64,000 nucleotides of DNA from Litoditis marina. Taxonomy: Eukaryota; Nematoda; Chromadorea; Rhabditida; Rhabditidae. A program made the position numbers and the translations under genes. The stretch spans positions 1 to 64,000 of the forward strand of contig CAXIWQ010000172.1 in the NCBI GenBank assembly GCA_964036275.1, in the 5' to 3' direction. The notes under the pieces were generated by a model, which did no database searches, had not been told where the DNA came from, and saw nothing but the letters and a program-made list of their open reading frames with translations. This document shows positions 11,821-26,400 of the stretch, piece after piece (the first letter of the stretch is position 1; each line of letters opens with the position of its first letter).

Positions 11821-13119
11821 CAGCTACAGAGAACAGTTCATACGGCTATCAAATATGTTGCTCCCAGCTACAAAAACCTAATACGACAATCTATTCTGTG
11901 GCGCACAGCCACAACATACGAATTAACGCGGTTATCGACTCTTTGCCCTGCAGCTGAAGAGAAAAGTTCATACGGCTATCGAGTCTGTTGCTCCCAGCTA
12001 CGAAAACCTAATACGACTTTATATTCTGTGGCGCACAGCCACAAAAGACAAATAAACGCGGTTATTGACTCTTTGCCCTGCAGCTGAAGAGAAAAGTTCA
12101 TACGGCTATCGAGTCTGTTGCTCCCAGCTACGAAAACCTAATACGACTTTATATTCTGTGGCGCACAGCCACAAAAGACAAATAAACGCGGTTATTGACT
12201 CTTTGCCGTGCAGCTACAGAAAAAAGGTTATACGGCTATCAAGTATGTTGCTCCCAGCTACAAAAACCTAATACGACTATCTATTCTGTGGCGCACAGCC
12301 ACAAAATACGAATTAACGCGGTTATCGACTGTTTGCTTTGCAGCTACAGAAAAAAAGTTAATACGGCTATCAAGTCTGTTGTTCCCAGCTACAAAAACCT
12401 GATACGACAATCTATTCTGTGGCGCACAGCCACAAAATACGAATTAACGCGGTTATCGACTCTTTGCCTTGCAGCTACAGAGAACAGTTCATACGGCTAT
12501 CAAATATGTTGCTCCCAGCTACAAAAACCTAATACGACAATCTATTCTGTGGCGCACAGCCACAACATACGAATTAACGCGGTTATCGACTCTTTGCCCT
12601 GCAGCTGAAGAGAAAAAGTTCATACGGCTATCGAGTCTGTTGCTCCCAGCTACGAAAACCTAATACGACTTTATATTCTGTGGCGCACAGCCACAAAAGA
12701 CAAATAAACGCGGTTATTGACTCTTTGCCGTGCAGCTACAGAAAAAAGGTTATACGGCTATCAAGTCTGTTGCTCCCAGCTACAAAAACTTAATACGACT
12801 TTATATTCTGTGGCGCACAGCCACAAAAGACAAATTAACGCGGTTATTGACTCTTTGCCTTGCAGCTACAGGAAAAAGCTCATACGGCTATCAAGTCTGT
12901 TGCTCCCAGCTACAAGAACCTGATACGACTATCTATTCTGTGGCGCACAGCCACGAAAGACAAATTAACGCGGTTATCGACTTTTCGGCTTGCAGTTACA
13001 GAAAAAAAATCACACGGCTATCAAGTCTGTTGCTCACAACTACGAAAACCTAATACGACTGTACATCATGTGGCGCACAGCCACAAAAGACAGTTTAACG
13101 CGGTTATTGACTCTTTGCC

Positions 13120-16100
13120 TTGCAGCTACAGAAAAACAATTATACGGCTATCAAGTCTGTTGCTACCAGCTACAAAAACTTAATACGACTATCTTTTCTG
13201 TGGTGCACAACCACAAAATACGAATTAACGCGGTTATTGACTCTTTGCCTTGCAGCTACAGGAAAAAGTTTATACGGCTATCAAGTCTGTTGCTCCCAGC
13301 TACAAAAACCTAATACGACTTTTCATTATGTGGCGCACAGCCACAAAAGACAGATTAACGCGGTTATTGACTCTTTGCCTTGCAGCTACAGAAAAAATTC
13401 ATACGGCTATCAAGTATGTTGCTCCCAGCTAGAAAAACCTAATACGACTTTATATTCTGTGGCGCACAGCCACAAAAGACAAATTAACGCGGTTATTGAC
13501 TCTTTGCCTTGCAGCTACAGGAAAAAGCTCATACGGCTATCAAGTCTGTTGCTCCCAGCTAAAAGAACCTGATACGACTATCTACTCTGTGGCGCACAGC
13601 CACGAAATACAAATTAACGCGGTTATCGACTTTTCGGCTTGCAGTTACAGAAAAAAAAATCACACGGCTATCAAGTCTGTTGCTCACAACTACAAAAACC
13701 TAATACGACTGTACATGCTGTGGCGCACAGCCATAAAAGACAGTTTAACGCGGTTATTGACTCTTTGCCTTGCAGCTACAGAAAAAAAATTATACGGCTA
13801 TCAAGTCTGTTGCTACCAGCTACAAAAACTTAATACGACTATCTTTTCTGTGGTGCACAACCACAAAATACGAATTAACGCGGTTATCGACTCTTTGCCC
13901 TGCAGCTGAAGAGAAAAGTTCATACGGCTATCGAGTCTGTTGCTCCCAGCTACGAAAACCTAATACGACTTTATATTCTGTGGCGCACAGCCACAAAAGA
14001 CAAATAAACGCGGTTATTGACTCTTTGCCTTGCAGCTACAGAAAAACAATTATACGGCTATCAAGTCTGTTGCTACCAGCTACAAAAACTTAATACGACT
14101 ATCTTTTCTGTGGTGCACAACCACAAAATACGAATTAACGCGGTTATTGACTCTTTGCCTTGCAGCTACAGGAAAAAGTGTATACGGCTATCAAGTCTGT
14201 TGCTCCCAGCTACAAAAACCTAATACGACTTTTCATTATGTGGCGCACAGCCACAAAAGACAGATTAACGCGGTTATCGACTTTTCGGCTTGCAGTTACA
14301 GAACAAAAATCACACGGCTATCAAGTCTGTTGCTCACAACTACGAAAACCTAATACGACTGTACATCCTGTGGCGCACAGCCACAAAAGACAGTTTAACG
14401 CGGTTATTGACTCTTTGCCTTGCAGCTACAGAAAAACAATTATACGGTTATCAAGTCTGTTGCTACCAGCTACAAAAACTTAATACGACTATCTTTTCTG
14501 TGGTGCACAACCACAAAATACGAATTAACGCGGTTATTGACTCTTTGCCTTGCAGCTACAGGAAAAAGTTTATACGGCTATCAAGTCTGTTGCTCCCAGC
14601 TACAAAAACCTAATACGACTTTTCATTATGTGGCGCACAGCCACAAAAGACAGATTAACGCGGTTATTGACTCTTTGCCTTGCAGCTACAGAAAAAAATT
14701 CATACGGCTATCAAGTATGTTGCTCCCAGCTAGAAAAACCTAATACGACTTTATATTCTGTGGCGCACAGCCACAAAAGACAAATAAACGCGGTTATTGA
14801 CTCTTTGCCTTGCAGCTACAGAAAAACAATTATACGGCTATCAAGTCTGTTGCTACCAGCTACAAAAACTTAATACGACTATCTTTTCTGTGGTGCACAA
14901 CCACAAAATACGAATTAACGCGGTTATTGACTCTTTGCCTTGCAGCTACAGGAAAAAGTGTATACGGCTATCAAGTCTGTTGCTCCCAGCTACAAAAACC
15001 TAATACGACTTTTCATTATGTGGCGCACAGCCACAAAAGACAGATTAACGCGGTTATCGACTTTTCGGCTTGCAGTTACAGAAAAAAAATCACACGGCTA
15101 TCAAGTCTGTTGCTCACAACTACGAAAACCTAATACGACTGTACATCCTGTGGCGCACAGCCACAAAAGACAGTTTAACGCGGTTATTGACTCTTTGCCT
15201 TGCAGCTACAGAAAAACAATTATACGGTTATCAAGTCTGTTGCTACCAGCTACAAAAACTTAATACGACTATCTTTTCTGTGGTGCACAACCACAAAATA
15301 CGAATTAACGCGGTTATTGACTCTTTGCCTTGCAGCTACAGGAAAAAGTTTATACGGCTATCAAGTCTGTTGCTCCCAGCTACAAAAACCTAATACGACT
15401 TTTCATTATGTGGCGCACAGCCACAAAAGACAGATTAACGCGGTTATTGACTCTTTGCCTTGCAGCTACAGAAAAAATTCATACGGCTATCAAGTATGTT
15501 GCTCCCAGCTAGAAAAACCTAATACGACTTTATATTCTGTGGCGCACAGCCACAAAAGACAAATTAACGCGGTTATTGACTCTTTGCCTTGCAGCTACAG
15601 GAAAAAGCTCATACGGCTATCAAGTCTGTTGCTCCCAGCTAAAAGAACCTGATACGACTATCTACTCTGTGGCGCACAGCCACGAAATACAAATTAACGC
15701 GGTTATCGACTTTTCGGCTTGCAGTTACAGAAAAAAAATCACACGGCTATCAAGTCTGTTGCTCACAACTACAAAAACCTAATACGACTGTACATCCTGT
15801 GGCGCACAGCCATAAAAGACAGTTTAACGCGGTTATTGACTCTTTGCCTTGCAGCTACAGAAAAAAAATTATACGGCTATCAAGTCTGTTGCTACCAGCT
15901 ACAAAAACTTAATACGACTATCTTTTCTGTGGTGCACAACCACAAAATACGAATTAACGCGGTTATCGACTCTTTGCCCTGCAGCTGAAGAGAAAAGTTC
16001 ATACGGCTATCGAGTCTGTTGCTCCCAGCTACGAAAACCTAATACGACTTTATATTCTGTGGCGCACAGCCACAAAAGACAAATAAACGCGGTTATTGAC

Positions 16101-19100
16101 TCTTTGCCTTGCAGCTACAGAAAAACAATTATACGGCTATCAAGTCTGTTGCTACCAGCTACAAAAACTTAATACGACTATCTTTTCTGTGGTGCACAAC
16201 CACAAAATACGAATTAACGCGGTTATTGACTCTTTGCCTTGCAGCTACAGGAAAAAGTGTATACGGCTATCAAGTCTGTTGCTCCCAGCTACAAAAACCT
16301 AATACGACTTTTCATTATGTGGCGCACAGCCACAAAAGACAGATTAACGCGGTTATCGACTTTTCGGCTTGCAGTTACAGAAAAAAAATCACACGGCTAT
16401 CAAGTCTGTTGCTCACAACTACGAAAACCTAATACGACTGTACATCCTGTGGCGCACAGCCACAAAAGACAGTTTAACGCGGTTATTGACTCTTTGCCTT
16501 GCAGCTACAGAAAAACAATTATACGGTTATCAAGTCTGTTGCTACCAGCTACAAAAACTTAATACGACTATCTTTTCTGTGGTGCACAACCACAAAATAC
16601 GAATTAACGCGGTTATTGACTCTTTGCCTTGCAGCTACAGGAAAAAGTTTATACGGCTATCAAGTCTGTTGCTCCCAGCTACAAAAACCTAATACGACTT
16701 TTCATTATGTGGCGCACAGCCACAAAAGACAGATTAACGCGGTTATTGACTCTTTGCCTTGCAGCTACAGAAAAAAATTCATACGGCTATCAAGTATGTT
16801 GCTCCCAGCTAGAAAAACCTAATACGACTTTATATTCTGTGGCGCACAGCCACAAAAGACAAATAAACGCGGTTATTGACTCTTTGCCTTGCAGCTACAG
16901 AAAAACAATTATACGGCTATCAAGTCTGTTGCTACCAGCTACAAAAACTTAATACGACTATCTTTTCTGTGGTGCACAACCACAAAATACGAATTAACGC
17001 GGTTATTGACTCTTTGCCTTGCAGCTACAGGAAAAAGTGTATACGGCTATCAAGTCTGTTGCTCCCAGCTACAAAAACCTAATACGACTTTTCATTATGT
17101 GGCGCACAGCCACAAAAGACAGATTAACGCGGTTATCGACTTTTCGGCTTGCAGTTACAGAAAAAAAAATCACACGGCTATCAAGTCTGTTGCTCACAAC
17201 TACGAAAACCTAATACGACTGTACATCCTGTGGCGCACAGCCACAAAAGACAGTTTAACGCGGTTATTGACTCTTTGCCTTGCAGCTACAGAAAAACAAT
17301 TATACGGCTATCAAGTCTGTTGCTACCAGCTACAAAAACTTAATACGACTATCTTTTCTGTGGTGCACAACCACAAAATACGAATTAACGCGGTTATTGA
17401 CTCTTTGCCTTGCAGCTACAGGAAAAAGTTTATACGGCTATCAAGTCTGTTGCTCCCAGCTACAAAAACCTAATACGACTTTTCATTATGTGGCGCACAG
17501 CCACAAAAGACAGATTAACGCGGTTATTGACTCTTTGCCTTGCAGCTACAGAAAAAATTCATACGGCTATCAAGTATGTTGCTCCCAGCTAGAAAAACCT
17601 AATACGACTTTATATTCTGTGGCGCACAGCCACAAAAGACAAATTAACGCGGTTATTGACTCTTTGCCTTGCAGCTACAGGAAAAAGCTCATACGGCTAT
17701 CAAGTCTGTTGCTCCCAGCTAAAAGAACCTGATACGACTATCTACTCTGTGGCGCACAGCCACGAAATACAAATTAACGCGGTTATCGACTTTTCGGCTT
17801 GCAGTTACAGAAAAAAAATCACACGGCTATCAAGTCTGTTGCTCACAACTACAAAAACCTAATACGACTGTACATCCTGTAGCGCACAGCCATAAAAGAC
17901 AGTTTAACGCGGTTATTGACTCTTTGCCTTGCAGCTACAGAAAAAAAATTATACGGCTATCAAGTCTGTTGCTACCAGCTACAAAAACTTAATACGACTA
18001 TCTTTTCTGTGGTGCACAACCACAAAATACGAATTAACGCGGTTATCGACTCTTTGCCCTGCAGCTGGAGAGAAAAGTTCATACGGCTATCGAGTCTGTT
18101 GCTCCCAGCTACGAAAACCTAATACGACTTTATATTCTGTGGCGCACAGCCACAAAAGACAAATAAACGCGGTTATTGACTCTTTGCCTTGCAGCTACAG
18201 AAAAACAATTATACGGCTATCAAGTCTGTTGCTACCAGCTACAAAAACTTAATACGACTATCTTTTCTGTGGTGCACAACCACAACATACGAATTAACGC
18301 GGTTATTGACTCTTTGCCTTGCAGCTACAGGAAAAAGTGTATACGGCTATCAAGTCTGTTGCTCCCAGCTACAAAAACCTAATACGACTTTTCATTATGT
18401 GGCGCACAGCCACAAAAGACAGATTAACGCGGTTATCGACTTTTCGGCTTGCAGTTACAGAAAAAAAATCACACGGCTATCAAGTCTGTTGCTCACAACT
18501 ACGAAAACCTTATACGACTGTACATCCTGTGGCGCACAGCCACAAAAGACAGTTTAACGCGGTTATTGACTCTTTGCCTTGCAGCTACAGAAAAACAATT
18601 ATACGGTTATCAAGTCTGTTGCTACCAGCTACAAAAACTTAATACGACTATCTTTTCTGTGGTGCACAACCACAAAATACGAATTAACGCGGTTATTGAC
18701 TCTTTGCCTTGCAGCTACAGGAAAAAGTTTATACGGCTATCAAGTCTGTTGCTCCCAGCTACAAAAACCTAATACGACTTTATATTCTGTGGCGCACAGC
18801 CACAAAAGACAAATAAACGCGGTTATTGACTCTTTGCCTTGCAGCTACAGAAAAACAATTATACGGCTATCAAGTATGTTGCTCCCAGCTAGAAAAACCT
18901 AATACGACTTTATATTCTGTGGCGCACAGCCACAAAAGACAAATAAACGCGGTTATTGACTCTTTGCCTTGCAGCTACAGAAAAACAATTATACGGCTAT
19001 CAAGTCTGTTGCTACCAGCTACAAAAACTTAATACGACTATCTTTTCTGTGGTGCACAACCACAAAATACGAATTAACGCGGTTATTGACTCTTTGCCTT

Positions 19101-19360
19101 GCAGCTACAGGAAAAAGTGTATACGGCTATCAAGTCTGTTGCTCCCAGCTACAAAAACCTAATACGACTTTTCATTATGTGGCGCACAGCCACAAAAGAC
19201 AGATTAACGCGGTTATCGACTTTTCGGCTTGCAGTTACAGAAAAAAAATCACACGGCTATCAAGTCTGTTGCTCACAACTACGAAAACCTAATACGACTG
19301 TACATCCTGTGGCGCACAGCCACAAAAGACAGTTTAACGCGGTTATTGACTCTTTGCCTT
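13120..19360 (+). repeat. 16-monomer higher-order repeat (2,080 bp)
   Basis: Units start at 13,120, 15,200 and 17,280, exactly 2,080 bp (16 x 130) apart. Landmarks keep their offsets: 13,496 / 15,576 / 17,656; 14,017 / 16,096 / 18,176; 14,797 / 16,876 / 18,956. Each unit includes one monomer with a shortened A-run (CAGAAAAAATTC) and one A-type monomer (CTGAAGAGAAAAG or CTGGAGAGAAAAG). The close match between copies points to recent amplification. Confidence 0.88.
13199..13215. other. Dyad variant with paired substitution
   Basis: Here the dyad reads TGTGGT, loop GCACA, then ACCACA. Compared with the usual TGTGGC / GCCACA both arms differ at the partner position (C to T on the left, G to A on the right), so the 6-bp inverted repeat is still perfect. 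This form recurs once or more per higher-order unit through the B block (for example near 13,850, 14,110, 15,280 and 20,094) and again near 54,800-61,800. Confidence 0.88.
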
Positions 19361-20789
19361 GCAGCTACAGAAAAACAATTATACGGTTATCAAGTATGTT
19401 GCTACCAGCTACAAAAACTTAATACGACTATCTTTTCTGTGGTGCACAACCACAAAATACGAATTAACGCGGTTATTGACTCTTTGCCTTGCAGCTACAG
19501 GAAAAAGTTTATACGGCTATCAAGTCTGTTGCTCCCAGCTACAAAAACCTAATACGACTTTTCATTATGTGGCGCACAGCCACAAAAGACAGATTAACGC
19601 GGTTATTGACTCTTTGCCTTGCAGCTACAGAAAAAAATTCATACGGCTATCAAGTATGTTGCTCCCAGCTAGAAAAACCTAATACGACTTTATATTCTGT
19701 GGCGCACAGCCACAAAAGACAAATTAACGCGGTTATTGACTCTTTGCCTTGCAGCTACAGGAAAAAGCTCATACGGCTATCAAGTCTGTTGCTCCCAGCT
19801 ACAAGAACCTGATACGACTATCTATTCTGTGGCGCACAGCCACGAAATACAAATTAACGCAGTTATCGACTTTTCGGCTTGCAGTTACAGAAAAAAAAAT
19901 CACACGGCTATCAAGTCTGTTGCTCACAACTACCAAAACCTAATACGACTGTACATCCTGTGGCGCACAGCCACAAAAGACAGTTTATAACGCGGTTATT
20001 GACTCTTTGCCTTGCAGCTACAGAAAAAAATTATACGGCTATCAAGTCTGTTGCTACCAGCTACAAAAACTTAATACGACTATCTTTTCTGTGGTGCACA
20101 ACCACAAAATACGAATTAACGCGGTTATTGACTCTTTGCCTTGCAGCTACAGGAAAAAGTTCATACGGCTATCAAGTCTGTTGCTCCCAGCTACAAAAAC
20201 CTAATACGACTTTTCATTATGTGGCGCACAGCCACAAAAGACAGATTAACGCGGTTATTGACTCTTTGCCGTGCAGCTACAGAAAAAAGGTTATACGGCT
20301 ATCAAGTCTGTTGCTCCCAGCTACAAAAACCTAATACGACTTTATATTCTGTGGCGCACAGCCACAAAAGACAAATAAACGCGGTTATTGACTCTTTGCC
20401 TTGCAGCTACAGGAAAAAGCTCATACGGCTATCAAGTCTGTTGCTACCAGCTACAAAAACTTAATACGACTATCTTTTCTGTGGTGCACAACCACAAAAT
20501 ACGAATTAACGCGGTTATTGACTCTTTGCCTTGCAGCTACAGGAAAAAGTGTATACGGCTATCAAGTCTGTTGCTCCCAGCTACAAAAACCTAATACGAC
20601 TTTTCATTATGTGGCGCACAGCCACAAAAGACAGATTAACGCGGTTATCGACTTTTCGGCTTGCAGTTACATAAAAAAATCACACGGCTATCAAGTCTGT
20701 TGCTCACAACTACGAAAACCTAATACGACTGTACATCCTGTGGCGCACAGCCACAAAAGACAGTTTAACGCGGTTATTGACTCTTTGCC

Positions 20790-23160
20790 TTGCAGCTACA
20801 GAAAAACAATTATACGGTTATCAAGTCTGTTGCTACCAGCTACAAAAACTTAATACGACTATCTTTTCTGTGGTGCACAACCACAAAATACGAATTAACG
20901 CGGTTATTGACTCTTTGCCTTGCAGCTACAGGAAAAAGTTTATACGGCTATCAAGTCTGTTGCTCCCAGCTACAAAAACCTAATACGACTTTTCATTATG
21001 TGGCGCACAGCCACAAAAGACAGATTAACGCGGTTATTGACTCTTTGCCTTGCAGCTACAGAAAAAATTCATACGGCTATCAAGTATGTTGCTCCCAGCT
21101 AGAAAAACCTAATACGACTTTATATTCTGTGGCGCACAGCCACAAAAGACAGTTTAACGCGGTTATTGACTCTTTGCCTTGCAGCTACAGGAAAAAGCTC
21201 ATACGGCTATCAAGTCTGTTGCTCCCAGCTAAAAGAACCTGATACGACTATCTACTCTGTGGCGCACAGCCACGAAATACAAATTAACGCGGTTATCGAC
21301 TTTTTGGCTTGCAGTTACAGAAAAAAAAATCACACGGCTATCAAGTCTGTTGCTCACAACTACAAAAACCTAATACGACTGTACATCCTGTGGCGCACAG
21401 CCATAAAAGACAGTTTAACGCGGTTATTGACTCTTTGCCTTGCAGCTACAGAAAAAAAATTATACGGCTATCAAGTCTGTTGCTACCAGCTACAAAAACT
21501 TAATACGACTGTCTTTTCTGTGGTGCACAACCACAAAATACGAATTAACGCGGTTATCGACTCTTTGCCCTGCAGCTGAAGAGAAAAGTTCATACGGCTA
21601 TCGAGTCTGTTGCTCCCAGCTACGAAAACCTAATACGACTTTATATTCTGTGGCGCACAGCCACAAAAGACAAATAAACGCGGTTATTGACTCTTTGCCT
21701 TGCAGCTACAGAAAAACAACTATACGGCTATCAAGTCTGTTGCTACCAGCTACAAAAACTTAATACGACTATCTTTTCTGTGGTGCACAACCACAACATA
21801 CGAATTAACGCGGTTATTGACTCTTTGCCTTGCAGCTACAGGAAAAAGTGTATACGGCTATCAAGTCTGTTGCTCCCAGCTACAAAAACCTAATACGACT
21901 TTTCATTATGTGGCGCACAGCCACAAAAGACAGATTAACGCGGTTATCGACTTTTCGGCTTGCAGTTACAGAAAAAAAATCACACGGCTATCAAGTCTGT
22001 TGCTCACAACTACGAAAACCTTATACGACTGTACATCCTGTGGCGCACAGCCACAAAAGACAGTTTAACGCGGTTATTGACTCTTTGCCTTGCAGCTACA
22101 GAAAAACAATTATACGGTTATCAAGTCTGTTGCTACCAGCTACAAAAACTTAATACGACTATCTTTTCTGTGGTGCACAACCACAAAATACGAATTAACG
22201 CGGTTATTGACTCTTTGCCTTGCAGCTACAGGAAAAAGTTTATACGGCTATCAAGTCTGTTGCTCCCAGCTACAAAAACCTAATACGACTTTTCATTATG
22301 TGGCGCACAGCCACAAAAGACAGATTAACGCGGTTATTGACTCTTTGCCTTGCAGCTACAGAAAAAAATTCATACGGCTATCAAGTATGTTGCTCCCAGC
22401 TAGAAAAACCTAATACGACTTTATATTCTGTGGCGCACAGCCACAAAAGACAAATAAACGCGGTTATTGACTCTTTGCCTTGCAGCTACAGAAAAACAAT
22501 TATACGGCTATCAAGTCTGTTGCTACCAGCTACAAAAACTTAATACGACTATCTTTTCTGTGGTGCACAACCACAAAATACGAATTAACGCGGTTATTGA
22601 CTCTTTGCCTTGCAGCTACAGGAAAAAGTGTATACGGCTATCAAGTCTGTTGCTCCCAGCTACAAAAACCTAATACGACTTTTCATTATGTGGCGCACAG
22701 CCACAAAAGACAGATTAACGCGGTTATCGACTTTTCGGCTTGCAGTTACAGAAAAAAAATCACACGGCTATCAAGTCTGTTGCTCACAACTACGAAAACC
22801 TAATACGACTGTACATCCTGTGGCGCACAGCCACAAAAGACAGTTTAACGCGGTTATTGACTCTTTGCCTTGCAGCTACAGAAAAACAATTATACGGTTA
22901 TCAAGTCTGTTGCTACCAGCTACAAAAACTTAATACGACTATCTTTTCTGTGGTGCACAACCACAAAATACGAATTAACGCGGTTATTGACTCTTTGCCT
23001 TGCAGCTACAGGAAAAAGTTTATACGGCTATCAAGTATGTTGCTCCCAGCTACAAAAACCTAATACGACTTTTCATTATGTGGCGCACAGCCACAAAAGA
23101 CAGATTAACGCGGTTATTGACTCTTTGCCTTGCAGCTACAGAAAAAAATTCATACGGCTA
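20790..23160 (+). repeat. Second copy of 17,280-19,650 (offset 3,511 bp)
   Basis: This stretch repeats 17,280-19,650 at a constant offset of 3,510-3,511 bp (27 monomers): 17,656 / 21,166; 18,176 / 21,687; 18,956 / 22,467; 19,359 / 22,870. Private variants are shared, such as AACATACG within a B-type S3 near 18,285 and 21,797 and CCTTATACGACTG near 18,508 and 22,019. A patch near 18,780-18,900 differs, with a TTTATATTC S2 in place of TTTCATTATG, as expected from local conversion by a neighbouring monomer. Confidence 0.8.
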
Positions 23161-23489
23161 TCAAGTCTGTTGCTCCCAGCTACAAAAACCTAATACGACT
23201 TTTCATTATGTGGCGCACAGCCACAAAAGACAGATTAACGCGGTTATTGACTCTTTGCCGTGCAGCTACAGAAAAAAGGTTATACGGCTATCAAGTCTGT
23301 TGCTCCCAGCTACAAAAACCTAATACGACTTTATATTCTGTGGCGCACAGCCACAAAAGACAAATTAACGCGGTTATTGACTCTTTGCCTTGCAGCTACA
23401 GGAAAAAGCTCATACGGCTATCAAGTCTGTTGCTCACAACTACCAAAACCTAATACGACTGTACATCCTGTGGCGCACAGCCACAAAAG

Positions 23490-26400
23490 ACAGTTTAACG
23501 CGGTTATTGACTCTTTGCCTTGCAGCTACAGAAAAACAATTATACGGCTATCAAGTCTGTTGCTACCAGCTACAAAAACTTAATACGACTATCTTTTCTG
23601 TGGTGCACAACCACAAAATACGAATTAACGCGGTTATTGACTCTTTGCCTTGCAGCTACAGGAAAAAGTTCATACGGCTATCAAGTCTGTTGCTCCCAGC
23701 TACAAAAACCTAATACGACTTTTCATTATGTGGCGCACAGCCACAAAAGACAGATTAACGCGGTTATTGACTCTTTGCCTTGCAGCTACAGAAAAAAAAT
23801 CATACGGCTATCAAGTATGTTGCTCCCAGCTAGAAAAACCTAATACGACTGTATATTCTGTGGCGCACAGCCACAAAAGACAAATTAACGCGGTTATTGA
23901 CTCTTTACCTTGCAGCTACAAGAAAAAGCTCATACGGCTATCAAGTCTGTTGCTCCCAGCTACAAGAACCTGATACGACTATCTATTCTGTGGCGCACAG
24001 CCACGAAATACAAATTAACGCGGTTATCGACTTTTCGGCTTGCAGTTACAGAAAAAAAAATCACACGGCTATCAAGTCTGTTGCTCACAACTACAAAAAC
24101 CTAATACGACTGTACATCCTGTGGCGCACAGCCACAAAAGACAGTTTAACGCGGTTATTGACTCTTTGCCTTGCAGCTACAGAAAAACAATTATACGGCT
24201 ATCAAGTCTGTTGCTACCAGCTACAAAAACTTAATACGACTATCTTTTCTGTGGTGCACAACCACAAAATACGAATTAACGCGGTTATTGACTCTTTGCC
24301 TTGCAGCTACAGGAAAAAGTTCATACGGCTATCAAGTCTGTTGCTCCCAGCTACAAAAACCTAATACGACTTTTCATTATGTGGCGCACAGCCACAAAAG
24401 ACAGATTAACGCGGTTATTGACTCTTTGCCTTGCAGCTACAGGAAAAAATTCATACGGCTATCAAGTATGTTGCTCCCAGCTAGAAAAACCTAATACGAC
24501 TGTATATTCTGTGGCGCACAGCCACAAAAGACAAATTAACGCGGTTATTGACTCTTTGCCTTGCAGCTACAGGAAAAAGCTCATACGGCTACCAAGTCTG
24601 TTGCTCCCAGCTACAAGAACCTGATACGACTATCTATTCTGTGGCGCACAGCCACGAAATACAAATTAACGCGGTTATCGACTTTTCGGCTTGCAGTTAC
24701 AGAAAAAAAAATCACACGGCTATCAAGTCTGTTGCTAACAACTACAAAAACCTAATACGACTGTACATCCTGTGGCGCACAGCCACAAAAGACAGTTTAA
24801 CGCGGTTATTGACTCTTTGCCTTGCAGCTACAGAAAAAAATTATACGGCTATCAAGTCTGTTGCTACCAGCTACAAAAACTTAATACGACTATCTTTTCT
24901 GTGGTGCACAACCACAGAATTAACGCGGTTATTGACTCTTTGCCTTGCAGCTACAGGAAAAAGTTCATACGGCTATCAAGTCTGTTGCTCCCAGCTACAA
25001 AAACCTAATACGACTTTTCATTATGTGGCGCACAGCCACAAAAGACAGATTAACGCGGTTATTGACTCTTTGCCTTGCAGCTACAGAAAAAAATTCATAC
25101 GGCTATCAAGTATGTTGCTCCCAGCTAGAAAAACCCAATACAACTATCTATTCTGTGGCACACAGCCACAAAATACGAATTAACGCGGTTATCGACTCTT
25201 TGCCTTGCAGCTACAGAAAAAAGTTTATACGGCTATCAAGTCTGTTGCTCATGGCTACAAAAACCTAATACGACTTTATATTCTGTGGCGCACAGCCACA
25301 AAAGACGAATTAACGCGGTTATTACCTCTTTGCCTTGCAGCTACAGAAAAAAGTTTATACGGCTATCAAGTCTGTTGCTCCCAGCTACAAAAACCTAATA
25401 CGACTTTATATTCTGTGGCGCACAGCCACAAAAGACAAATTAACGCGGTTATTGACTCTTTGCCTTGCAGCTACAGAAAAACAATTATACGGCTATCAAG
25501 TCTGTTGCTACCAGCTACAAAAACTTAATACGACTATCTTTTCTGTGGTGCACAACCACAAAATACGAATTAACGCGGTTATTGACTCTTTGCCTTGCAG
25601 CTACAGGAAAAAGTTCATACGGCTATCAAGTCTGTTGCTCCCAGCTACAAAAACCTAATACGACTTTTCATTATGTGGCGCACAGCCACAAAAGACAGAT
25701 TAACGCGGTTATTGACTCTTTGCCTTGCAGCTACAGAAAAAAAATCATACGGCTATCAAGTATGTTGCTCCCAGCTAGAAAAACCTAATACGACTGTATA
25801 TTCTGTGGCGCACAGCCACAAAAGACAAATTAACGCGGTTATTGACTCTTTACCTTGCAGCTACAAGAAAAAGCTCATACGGCTATCAAGTCTGTTGCTC
25901 CCAGCTACAAGAACCTGATACGACTATCTATTCTGTGGCGCACAGCCACGAAATACAAATTAACGCGGTTATCGACTTTTCGGCTTGCAGTTACAGAAAA
26001 AAAATCACACGGCTATCAAGTCTGTTGCTCACAACTACAAAAACCTAATACGACTGTACATCCTGTGGCGCACAGCCACAAAAGACAGTTTAACGCGGTT
26101 ATTGACTCTTTGCCTTGCAGCTACAGAAAAACAATTATACGGCTATCAAGTCTGTTGCTACCAGCTACAAAAACTTAATACGACTATCTTTTCTGTGGTG
26201 CACAACCACAAAATACGAATTAACGCGGTTATTGACTCTTTGCCTTGCAGCTACAGGAAAAAGTTCATACGGCTATCAAGTCTGTTGCTCCCAGCTACAA
26301 AAACCTAATACGACTTTTCATTATGTGGCGCACAGCCACAAAAGACAGATTAACGCGGTTATTGACTCTTTGCCTTGCAGCTACAGGAAAAAATTCATAC

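Larger units (their letters stand above)
1..12769 (+). repeat. Block A: subfamily A monomers
   Basis: About 98 monomers. The block mixes a few recurrent types: S1 starting CTACAGAAAAAAGTTTAT, CTACAGAGAACAGTTCAT, CTAAAGAGAAAAGTTCAT or CTGAAGAGAAAAGTTCAT; S3 with AAAATACGAATTAA, AACATACGAATTAA or AAAAGACAAATTAA; and a CTGTTTGCTTTGCAG type followed by GTTAATACGG. The types occur in a fixed order that repeats, so the array grew by copying multi-monomer units. There are no genes and no foreign sequence. Confidence 0.9.
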
